Positions 1 through 6,306 of a DNA stretch of 10,296 bases are shown in pieces. Within the stretch, counting starts at the first letter, position 1; the number at the start of each line of letters is the position of its first letter. Where the stretch lies: assembly GCA_004557315.1 (NCBI GenBank), contig SFEH01000078.1, forward strand, positions 1 to 10,296, given 5' to 3'. A model generated the notes under the pieces. That model was not told the origin of the DNA, ran no database searches, and saw only the letters and a list, made by a program, of their open reading frames with translations. The position numbers were made by a program, and so were the translations under genes. Source of the DNA: Bacteroidales bacterium (GTDB lineage Bacteria; Bacteroidota; Bacteroidia; Bacteroidales; UBA3663).

Positions 1-124
1 TTAAAACCTTGTATATCAGTGGAAAATAATTCGCAAATGGTGACAGACAATTTAAAAATAGGGCTAAGGTCGCAAAAAAATGGGGCTTTTTTTGTTTATT
101 CCTATGTTTTTTATGTCCATTTTC

Positions 125-157
125 TTGCATTTTGTGCAAATATACATTATATTTGCA
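125..157 (+). promoter_or_regulatory. Bacteroidota-type promoter with inverted repeat over the -7 box
   Basis: A perfect match to the Bacteroidota -7 consensus TAnnTTTG (TATATTTG, 148-155) lies 20 bp downstream of a TTG at 125-127 that can serve as the -33 element. The -7 box is the right arm of a perfect 10-bp inverted repeat, TGCAAATATA (135-144) and TATATTTGCA (148-157), separated by CAT. A dyad in this place would let a repressor occlude the promoter. The expected transcription start is near 162, giving a leader of under 20 nt before the ATG at 180. The promoter call follows from consensus and spacing; the operator role is inferred. In the stretch 1-124 I see only AT-rich sequence and no gene. 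Confidence 0.6.
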
Positions 158-179
158 GTGAACAAATAACTATTGATAT

Positions 180-605
180 ATGGAAAAGAAAGAGTTGATT
201 GAGAATCTGGGACCAAATTTCACAATGTGCTTCCTTGACGGATGCCCAAGGGCCGACAAATGTGTCAGACACTTGGCCTATGAAGTGCTTGGCGGAGACA
301 AATCTTACGGAAGCACGGTCATGCCTTCATCGCTCAAGGACGGTCAGTGCAGCATGTTTCTTGAAACAAAGATCAAGCACCTTGCCAAGGGTGCAACTCA
401 CCTGTACGATGAGGTCAGAATGAAGCACTACGAAACCATCAAGTTCAAAGTGATGGGATTATTAGGCGGACGAACCAGCTACTACCGTTGCATCAGAGGC
501 GTGAAACTCATTTCAGAGGAACAGCAGAATGCCATTGCCTCTCTGTTCGAAAGCTATGGTTATGACTCCGACAACCTCTTCGACGAATACGTCAACAGCT
601 TCTGA
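180..605 (+). CDS. DUF6078 family protein (Cys-rich, unknown function)
   Basis: This is a 141-residue soluble protein with no signal peptide or membrane segment. I recognise the DUF6078 pattern of Bacteroidales: an N-terminal CFLDGCP block with Cys17, Cys22 and Cys28, a further Cys57 in a DGQC block, a central HLYDEV segment (about residues 74-79), the signature GLLGGRTSYYR (93-103), and an EEQQ-x-FxxYGYD end. The four early cysteines could bind a metal; that is inference. Biochemical function is unknown. The ATG at 180 lies just behind a good promoter and no other start fits. The next gene is a VapE-like P-loop protein 108 bp downstream on the same strand, so the two may share a transcript. 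Family assignment is from memory of conserved motifs. Confidence 0.82.
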   Translation: MEKKELIENLGPNFTMCFLDGCPRADKCVRHLAYEVLGGDKSYGSTVMPSSLKDGQCSMFLETKIKHLAKGATHLYDEVRMKHYETIKFKVMGLLGGRTSYYRCIRGVKLISEEQQNAIASLFESYGYDSDNLFDEYVNSF

Positions 606-623
606 CACGCCTTTCCGTGCCTT

Positions 624-683
624 TGAAACAGTTGTTTCATAGGCATGACACACTTGTGTCATCGTGATGAAACAAGTGTGTCA
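624..683 (+). repeat. Three tandem 16-bp palindromes at 22-bp period (operator or iteron array)
   Basis: Three elements follow the pattern TGAMACA-NN-TGTKTCA: TGAAACAGTTGTTTCA (624-639), TGACACACTTGTGTCA (646-661) and TGAAACAAGTGTGTCA (668-683). Each start is exactly 22 bp after the last, with 6-bp spacers, so they lie on nearly the same DNA face. The third is a hybrid with the left half of the first and the right half of the second. They begin 18 bp after the DUF6078 stop and end 30 bp before the proposed start of the VapE-like gene. The regular array suggests cooperative binding of a dimeric protein, either as an operator or as iterons. No good TAnnTTTG box follows the array. Confidence 0.8.
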
Positions 684-713
684 ACGCATAGACAATTAAC
701 CAATAATACCTAT

Positions 714-2525
714 ATGAATATGAATAGCAAGAAAATGACCATGGTCAGAATCGACAAGAAGCAGCAGCGTCACGTCTCTTCAGTCACTATCCAGAAACTT
801 ATTGACCGTCTGAAAACCAATGTTGATAACGAGATAATTTCCACACTGCGCTACAGGATAAGAAGCAATGACAGATTTGTGATTGACAAGCACAAAGAGC
901 TGCATCGCATCTATGCGTCGGCTTGGATGAAGAAGGCCGACAACGGAGCTCTCGTGATTTCCAGATACAATGACATGCTTTTGCTCTCGGCTGGTCCAAT
1001 AATAGAAACCGAACGACTCGAGCAGTTGAAGCAAGTCACGAAGATCGTTCCTTCGACAATGGCGGCATTCATGGGCGCAAGCGGACGAACGCTTAAGATT
1101 TTGGTGCACGTGACTCTACCAGAGATGTCACACCGTGGCAATGAGGCAGAGATGGAGCAGTTCTATAGCAAGGCATACCAAGCCGCATGTTCTATCTATT
1201 CATCGCTGCTCAATGTTCCCGTCGTACCTTCTGGCATCAAGGATGGTTCATCGCCAATAATGGCAAGATGCTGCGATAGTGCCGACGACTCACCTTTGCT
1301 GATAGAAAAGACTACCCCTTTGAACATCAATGGAGTGGAGCTTATTCCAAAGCTGCAGACAGAATCAGAACAGAGGGACACTGACAATGAAGTGAGTTCG
1401 TTGATTGCCTTTTTGATGCAGAGATACGATTTCCGATACAATTCTGTCAGAGGCGCGACCGAATATCTCGACAAGCAATACACATTCTGGGGGTGGAGGC
1501 TTGCTGACATGCGATTCATCAACGGCTTGTCAATCGACGCACGTGAGGCGGGAATAGAAGCACGTCCAAAGGATGTGATGACATATCTCAATTCGTCACG
1601 CATACGTGTCGTCGATCCTATTGACGATTATATCTTTAGTTTGTCGTATAAATGGGATGGGCATGACCATATAGGCGACCTTGCAGACAGGGTGACGACC
1701 GACCTGAAGCAGTGGAAACAGTGGTTTAGGATGTGGTTCTATGGAATGGTGGCACAATGGATGGGCTACAACCGCAAATATGGCAACAGCATCGTTCCTC
1801 TGCTGGTTGCTCCACAAGGCTATCACAAATCGACTTTCTGCAGGCAGCTTCTGCCACCCGAGTTGCGATGGGGATATCTTGACAACCTGAAGTTCGACAA
1901 CCAGAAACAGGTGATGCAGTCGATGGCTGATTTCCTGCTGATCAACATCGACGAGTTCAACAGCATCTCAAAGAAGACGCAGGAGGGTTTTCTGAAAAAT
2001 ACGATACAGCTTGCCAGCATATCGCTCAAGCGTCCCTACTCGCGCCGTATTGAGTCGGAACTGCGTCGCGCCTCTTTCATCGCCACATCCAACATGACCG
2101 ACATTCTGAGCGATCCTTCAGGCTCGCGTCGATTCTTCGTCGTCAACGTCACAAGTCCCATCGACACCGAGAGGCCAATCAACTACGAACAGCTATATGC
2201 CCAGGCAATAGCTGCAGTAAGGGCAAACGAACGCCGATGGTTTGATGATAAAGACATTGAAGAGGTGATGGTTCACAATCGAAGATATGCACTTCTTAGC
2301 AGTGCCGATATGTATTTCAACGACTTTTTCGACATTGCTCTTGCCGATGATCCCGATGCTATGAAGCTGACAGCATCGGAAATCTACAACTACATACGCA
2401 AGCGTGCTGGGGCTACAGCTGTCACCGAAAGTCTCACAACATTCGGCCGCTATCTCTCGAATGTGCCTAATATACAGAAAGTTCACACAAAATCAGGCAC
2501 AGCCTACTATGTGAAATACCGATAA
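714..2525 (+). CDS. BT4734-like N-terminal / VapE-like P-loop protein with DUF3874-like C-terminus
   Basis: A 603-residue protein related to the primase-helicase-like VapE proteins of mobile elements and islands. Residues ~25-200 match the BT4734-like N-terminal domain, with the hallmark GASGRTLKILV (121-131). Residues ~310-510 form a VapE/superfamily-3-like ATPase: variant Walker A APQGYHKST (366-374), Walker B LLINIDE (408-414), ATSN (457-460) and GSRRFF (470-475, likely arginine finger). Residues ~525-603 resemble DUF3874. The frame opens at an ATG at 645, but that stretch is the palindrome array, so I chose ATG 714; ATG 720 is also possible. The likely role is NTP-driven DNA remodelling or replication initiation. 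The metal-binding DxD of an active primase is not evident: the corresponding strand reads LLLSAG (89-94). No integrase or phage gene is adjacent. Confidence 0.85.
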   Translation: MNMNSKKMTMVRIDKKQQRHVSSVTIQKLIDRLKTNVDNEIISTLRYRIRSNDRFVIDKHKELHRIYASAWMKKADNGALVISRYNDMLLLSAGPIIETERLEQLKQVTKIVPSTMAAFMGASGRTLKILVHVTLPEMSHRGNEAEMEQFYSKAYQAACSIYSSLLNVPVVPSGIKDGSSPIMARCCDSADDSPLLIEKTTPLNINGVELIPKLQTESEQRDTDNEVSSLIAFLMQRYDFRYNSVRGATEYLDKQYTFWGWRLADMRFINGLSIDAREAGIEARPKDVMTYLNSSRIRVVDPIDDYIFSLSYKWDGHDHIGDLADRVTTDLKQWKQWFRMWFYGMVAQWMGYNRKYGNSIVPLLVAPQGYHKSTFCRQLLPPELRWGYLDNLKFDNQKQVMQSMADFLLINIDEFNSISKKTQEGFLKNTIQLASISLKRPYSRRIESELRRASFIATSNMTDILSDPSGSRRFFVVNVTSPIDTERPINYEQLYAQAIAAVRANERRWFDDKDIEEVMVHNRRYALLSSADMYFNDFFDIALADDPDAMKLTASEIYNYIRKRAGATAVTESLTTFGRYLSNVPNIQKVHTKSGTAYYVKYR

Positions 2526-2529
2526 TAAC

Positions 2530-2561
2530 AAGGGTGACAGATATTTCTATCTGTCACCCTT
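2530..2561 (+). terminator. Strong hairpin after the VapE-like gene
   Basis: A perfect 14-bp stem (2530-2543 with 2548-2561) closes a TTTC loop only 4 bp after the stop codon. The arms contain TGACAG and CTGTCA. A clear U-tract is missing on both sides, so it may act as a weak or bidirectional terminator, an RNA 3' end stabiliser, or a protein-binding dyad. It sits between convergent genes (the VapE-like gene and fabG). Confidence 0.6.
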
Positions 2562-2647
2562 CTGTCAACTCTTATCCAACTGTGTATCAATACAATATAG
2601 CCACACAGTGACAGATGACAGATATTTTTAAACTTTAAATATGTTTA
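2535..2647. repeat. Cluster of TGACAG/CTGTCA hexamers next to an AT-rich stretch
   Basis: The hexamer TGACAG occurs at 2535-2540, 2609-2614 and 2616-2621, and its complement CTGTCA at 2551-2556 and 2562-2567: five copies in 87 bp. The last two are a direct 7-bp-spaced pair running straight into an AT-rich tract at 2622-2647 in which only two of 26 bases are G or C. Another TGACAG lies at 41-46, on the other side of the islet. Short repeats beside an easily melted tract, just downstream of a helicase-like gene, resemble the layout of replication origins in phage satellites. That is only analogy; the first two hexamers are also explained by the hairpin. Confidence 0.4.
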
Positions 2648-2707
2648 CACTTTGACACTTCATGAGTAAGACAGTCAATGAAACTGCCGACTCGACATTG
2701 AAATGTA

Positions 2708-3466
2708 TTACATGTTCATACCGCCATCAACCTGGATGACCTGACCAGTCACATAAGAAGAAAGGTCAGAAGCGAGGAATGTAGCAACATCAGCGATATC
2801 CTCTGGCTTACCACCGCGACGGAGAGGGATCTTCTTCATCCAATCAGCCTTGATCTCGTCAGAGAGAGCAGCAGTCATGGCAGTCTCGATGAAACCAGGA
2901 GCAATAGCATTTGCACGGATGCCCTTTGGACCCATTTCCTGTGCAACCGACTTTGCGAGAGCAATCATACCAGCCTTTGAAGCAGAGTAGTTAGCCTGAC
3001 CAGCATTGCCATGAACACCAACTACCGAAGCCATGTTGATGATTGAGCCACCACGCTGACGCATCATGATAGGGATGAGAGCGTGAGTGAAGTTGAATGC
3101 CGACTTGAGGTTGACATTGATGACAGCATCCCACTGGGCTTCAGTCATGCGGAGCATAAGACCGTCCTTAGTGATACCGGCATTGTTGACGAGGATGTCG
3201 ATATGACCAAAGTCAGCCTTGATCTGTGCAACCACCTTCTCTGTCTCTGCAAAGTCAGCAGCGTTGCCTGCATAACCGATGCACTTAACGCCGAGAGCAG
3301 CGATTTCAGCTTCAGTAGCCTTGATGCCAGCCATCATATCGTCGTTGAGAGCGAGATCAGTAAAAGCAACGTCAGCACCTTCGTTAGCGAACTTAACGGC
3401 AAGAGCCTTGCCAATACCACGAGCAGCACCTGTTACAAGTGCAACCTTTCCTTCAAGAAGTTTCAT
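2708..3466 (-). CDS. fabG: 3-oxoacyl-[acyl-carrier-protein] reductase (FabG, SDR family)
   Basis: A 252-residue cytoplasmic classical short-chain dehydrogenase/reductase, the length expected for FabG. Cofactor motif TGAARGIG is at 12-19 and NNAG at 94-97. The catalytic tetrad is complete: Asn119, Ser147, Tyr160 and Lys164 (YSASK), with the same spacing as characterised FabG proteins. The C-terminus VTGQVIQVDGG (239-249) is also typical. It would reduce 3-ketoacyl-ACP with NADPH in fatty-acid elongation. SDR paralogues are hard to separate by sequence, so a different ketone substrate is possible, but the match to FabG is very good. It lies 35 bp downstream of a TetR-family gene on the same strand, so the two are likely co-transcribed. 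It converges with the VapE-like gene; I see no clear intrinsic terminator of its own in 2562-2707. Confidence 0.93.
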   Translation of the reverse strand: MKLLEGKVALVTGAARGIGKALAVKFANEGADVAFTDLALNDDMMAGIKATEAEIAALGVKCIGYAGNAADFAETEKVVAQIKADFGHIDILVNNAGITKDGLMLRMTEAQWDAVINVNLKSAFNFTHALIPIMMRQRGGSIINMASVVGVHGNAGQANYSASKAGMIALAKSVAQEMGPKGIRANAIAPGFIETAMTAALSDEIKADWMKKIPLRRGGKPEDIADVATFLASDLSSYVTGQVIQVDGGMNM

Positions 3467-3501
3467 AATTGTATTGTTTAGTTGTTAAAAATAAGTTTTT
3501 G

Positions 3502-4098
3502 TCAATATCGCCTTCCCGTGCGGATTATTCCGTAGAATATCATTTTAAATATTGTTTCCCGCACGCGTATGGTAGGAACACCGAGAGCAGTAAACTGTCC
3601 TTTGATATTCGGCAAATCAAGACCTCGCAAGGCATAGTGAATAGTCACCGCCACAACCGAGGCATTGTCAACCTCGAACGTTCCTTCGTCGATGCCCTGC
3701 TGAAGGATGGCACGGAGGATGGCAAGTTCACGAACATCGAGACGGCGACGTGCATGTTCGAGCTTGATGACATCGCGGAAGAATTCTGCCTTGAGCGAGC
3801 CGTTGCGCACCACTGTATCCTTGACCTGATCGAGACGACTGAGGATGTAACGCTTGAGTTTCTCATCAGCAGGAATGTTCAGCGGAAGAATGTCCTCGAT
3901 ATGTTCAATAATACGATTGGTCTCCGTTTCGACCACTGCCATAAAGACCTCCGACTTTGATTTGAAATAGGTATAGAGTGTGCGACGTCCCTTGCCCGAC
4001 TTGGCTGCGATCTCGTTCATCGTAGTGTTGTCGAAGCCTTGGGTAGCGAATAGCTGACGCGCTACCTCTATCAGTTCTGATCTAGTATTATTGCTCAT
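3502..4098 (-). CDS. TetR/AcrR family transcriptional regulator
   Basis: A 198-residue protein with a classic TetR N-terminal helix-turn-helix: ARQLFATQGFDNTTMNEIA (13-31) followed by the recognition-helix segment GKGRRTLYTYFKSKSEV (35-51). The remaining ~145 residues are a helical ligand-binding domain with no specific signature, so the effector cannot be predicted. The ATG at 4098 gives the standard spacing to the HTH. The gene precedes fabG by 35 bp, so by analogy with other TetR-fabG pairs it may control lipid synthesis or its own operon. It is divergent from the glycogen operon, with a 218-bp intergenic region between them; control of that operon cannot be excluded. Confidence 0.92.
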   Translation of the reverse strand: MSNNTRSELIEVARQLFATQGFDNTTMNEIAAKSGKGRRTLYTYFKSKSEVFMAVVETETNRIIEHIEDILPLNIPADEKLKRYILSRLDQVKDTVVRNGSLKAEFFRDVIKLEHARRRLDVRELAILRAILQQGIDEGTFEVDNASVVAVTIHYALRGLDLPNIKGQFTALGVPTIRVRETIFKMIFYGIIRTGRRY

Positions 4099-4114
4099 TT
4101 TAATAAATTGTGTG

Positions 4115-4147
4115 CAAAATTAATGATTATATTTCAAAGTCGAACAA
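4115..4147 (-). promoter_or_regulatory. Candidate promoter of the tetR-fabG unit
   Basis: On the minus strand the sequence reads TAATTTTG (complement of 4115-4122), a match to the Bacteroidota -7 box TAnnTTTG, just upstream of the TetR start at 4098. A TTG on the same strand (complement of 4145-4147) is 22 bp further upstream, slightly longer than the usual spacing, so the -33 element is weak. The leader would be very short. Confidence 0.4.
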
Positions 4148-4246
4148 TAAGCGCAGAAAAAATCACTTTTATCGTCGTTTTAATGCTATTCAACACATTT
4201 TTGACAGTTTGAGCACATAAAATGCGATTATTTTGATACAATATTA

Positions 4247-4288
4247 TTGATTATTAAAATAAATCATTACATTTGCGCAAGATGTAAT
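4247..4288 (+). promoter_or_regulatory. Promoter of the glycogen operon with overlapping dyad
   Basis: TACATTTG (4268-4275) matches the Bacteroidota -7 consensus TAnnTTTG, with TTG at 4247-4249, 18 bp upstream, as the likely -33 element. The predicted transcript start is about 4282, ~35 nt before the ATG of the debranching enzyme. The -7 box sits in an inverted repeat: ATTACAT (4266-4272) and ATGTAAT (4282-4288) flank the perfect palindrome TTGCGCAA (4273-4280). This is a plausible operator, perhaps for the divergent TetR protein or a sugar-responsive regulator; the binding protein is unknown. The rest of 4123-4246 is AT-rich without other recognisable elements. Confidence 0.5.
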
Positions 4289-4316
4289 TAAAAACACCGA
4301 TAAATCTAATCTCGAT

Positions 4317-6275
4317 ATGAACTATTTGAAGTTTGACAAGACATTGCTCACCAACCTTGAGGAGTCGTTGCCTATCGAATATTTGCGCACAAACAAGCTG
4401 GGCGCTTATTCAGCAACTACTGTCACAGGCTGTAATACACGCAAGTATCATGGCTTGCTGGTGACCCCTGTCCCTGAACTTGACGACGACAACCACGTGC
4501 TTCTATCATCGCTCGACGAGACGGTGGTTCAGCATGGTGCCGAGTTCAACCTTGGTATTCACAAGTATGAGAGTGACACATTTGCCCCTCGTGGACACAA
4601 GTACATCCGCGAGTTCAACTGTGAGACAATCTCGACCAACACCTATCGTGTGGGTGGTGTGATTCTCACACGCGAGAGCTTCCTCGTGCTCAACGAGCAG
4701 CGCGTGCTTCTCCGCTACACACTTGTCGATGCTCATTCAGAGACAACCCTCAAGCTCCGTCCACAGCTTGCTTTCCGCAACGTGAACGAACTGACCCAGC
4801 GTAACAACCAGGTTGACCTTTCTTATCAGGACGTTCCTAACGGTATCAGCCTTTGCCTCTACAAGGGCTATCCAAACCTGTACATGCAGCTCAGCAAGGA
4901 AGCTACCTATCGCTCATGTCCTGACTGGAACATTGGAGTGGAGTATCCTCGTGAGCAGGCTCGCGGCTATGCTTACAAGGAAGACCTCTACATGCCTGGC
5001 TATTTCGAAGTCAGCATCAAGAAGGGAGAGTCGATCATTTTCTCTGCGGGTACTACTGAAACAAACCCAAAGAATCTGAAGGCACTCTTCACTCGTGAGT
5101 TGAAGCTCCGCCATCATCGCGACAGCTTCTTCAACTGCCTCAAGATCTCGGCTACCAGCTCGTTCGTCATACGCGACAACAAGGAATACATCCTTGCTGG
5201 CTATCCTTGGTTTAAGGTACGTGCGCGTGATACATTCATCGCCCTTCCTGGCTCTACGCTCATCATTGGCGAGGAACATGAGTTCGACAACATCATGGCT
5301 CCTGCTGTAGCAGCTCTTGAGAAGTATATGGCTGATGGAACGACCGACAAGATCATCAACGAGATCGATGATCCTGACATTCCATTGTGGGCAATCTGGA
5401 CAATCCAGCAGTATGCAAAATACACCTCTACCGAGAAGGCTGTCGAGAAATACGGCAAACTCGTTCAGGACATCATCGACAATATCCTGAATGGCAAGAT
5501 GCCAAACCTCGAAGTACGCAACAACGGCTTGGTTTATTCAATCGGCACCGACAAGGCTGTCACTTGGATGAACACCACCGAGTTCGGACGTCCTCTCATC
5601 CCACGCACGGGATATATCGTTGAGTTCAATGCTCTCTGGTACAACGCACTGAAGTTTGCCATGGAGATAAGCAACGATCAGGAGAAGATAGATGAGATGA
5701 CTGTCGTAGCAGAGAAATACGAAGCCAACTTTGCCAAGATGTTCACAGCTCCTGGAGGCTATCTCTATGACTATATGACCGACACATATGCTGACCCAAG
5801 CGTACGTCCTAACCAGTTGTGGGCACTCGGACTCAAATACACTCCGCTCAACAAGGCACAGCGCAAGGCTGCACTCGACATGGTAACCAAGGAGCTTCTG
5901 ACTCCAAAGGGAATCCGTTCGCTCACGCCAAAGGCAGGACAGTATCGTCCTTACTATTGGGGCAATGCCAACGAGCGCAATGTGGCTTACCACAACGGTG
6001 CAGTATGGCCATGGCTGCTCGGCATATATACCGAGGCATACTTGAGCGTCTTCACTCGCAGCGGTGTTGCCTTCATCAAGCGTCGTCTCTTCAGCTACGA
6101 GGAGGAGATGAGCCGTCATTGTATTGGCACTCTCTCGGAAGTTTATGATGGCAACCCTCCATTCTACGGACATGGCGCAATGTCGCTCTCAATCAATCAG
6201 GCAGAAGTGCTCCGCGCACTCCGTCTCTTGCAGGACTATGCTCCAGAGGGTCTGACAGGAATGTTTGCTAAATAA
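4317..6275 (+). CDS. Glycogen debranching enzyme, amylo-alpha-1,6-glucosidase type (GH133-like)
   Basis: A 652-residue protein with the two-part layout of prokaryotic amylo-1,6-glucosidases: an N-terminal GDE_N beta-domain (about 15-245; TNKLGAYS at 25-32, NTRKYHGLLV at 40-49) and a C-terminal (alpha/alpha)6 barrel (about 280-645). Barrel landmarks are AGYPWF (294-299) with RDTFIALPG (304-312), TWMNT (416-420) with PRTGYIVEFNALWYNAL (429-445), RPNQLWAL (497-504), AYHNGAVWPWLLG (557-569) and SEVYDGNPPF (607-616). It should remove alpha-1,6 branch points from glycogen-like glucan in the cytoplasm; no signal peptide is seen. It opens an operon with a glycosyltransferase (31 bp downstream) and a GH57 protein. 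A few motif positions differ from the usual GH133 pattern (Asn in TWMN; Ser-Leu-Ser-Ile-Asn near 623-627), which I believe is a feature of the Bacteroidales subfamily. Confidence 0.9.
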   Translation: MNYLKFDKTLLTNLEESLPIEYLRTNKLGAYSATTVTGCNTRKYHGLLVTPVPELDDDNHVLLSSLDETVVQHGAEFNLGIHKYESDTFAPRGHKYIREFNCETISTNTYRVGGVILTRESFLVLNEQRVLLRYTLVDAHSETTLKLRPQLAFRNVNELTQRNNQVDLSYQDVPNGISLCLYKGYPNLYMQLSKEATYRSCPDWNIGVEYPREQARGYAYKEDLYMPGYFEVSIKKGESIIFSAGTTETNPKNLKALFTRELKLRHHRDSFFNCLKISATSSFVIRDNKEYILAGYPWFKVRARDTFIALPGSTLIIGEEHEFDNIMAPAVAALEKYMADGTTDKIINEIDDPDIPLWAIWTIQQYAKYTSTEKAVEKYGKLVQDIIDNILNGKMPNLEVRNNGLVYSIGTDKAVTWMNTTEFGRPLIPRTGYIVEFNALWYNALKFAMEISNDQEKIDEMTVVAEKYEANFAKMFTAPGGYLYDYMTDTYADPSVRPNQLWALGLKYTPLNKAQRKAALDMVTKELLTPKGIRSLTPKAGQYRPYYWGNANERNVAYHNGAVWPWLLGIYTEAYLSVFTRSGVAFIKRRLFSYEEEMSRHCIGTLSEVYDGNPPFYGHGAMSLSINQAEVLRALRLLQDYAPEGLTGMFAK

Positions 6276-6306
6276 TAATTGTTGAAATATAAATACCAGA
6301 TATAAC

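Noticed and set aside
77..98. CAAAAAAA...TTTTTTTG as a terminator before the DUF6078 gene
   Set aside because: The stem is almost only A-T pairs with a six-base loop and would be unstable; it is probably chance in AT-rich sequence.
645..713. N-terminal extension of the VapE-like protein from ATG 645
   Set aside because: These 23 codons are made up mainly of palindrome elements 2 and 3; the residues have no protein-like character, and ATG 714 gives a sensible start outside the array.
2641..2707. Possible small gene or promoter between the hexamer cluster and fabG
   Set aside because: Only a near match to a -7 box (TATGTTTA) is seen, and no frame of useful length follows on the plus strand.
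3469..3960. 163-codon plus-strand frame opposite the TetR gene
   Set aside because: It is a shadow of a well-supported TetR gene with no recognisable motifs, promoter or start signal.
5538..6173. 211-codon minus-strand frame inside the debranching enzyme gene
   Set aside because: It overlaps a strongly supported gene, shows no family motifs and arises from codon bias on the opposite strand.
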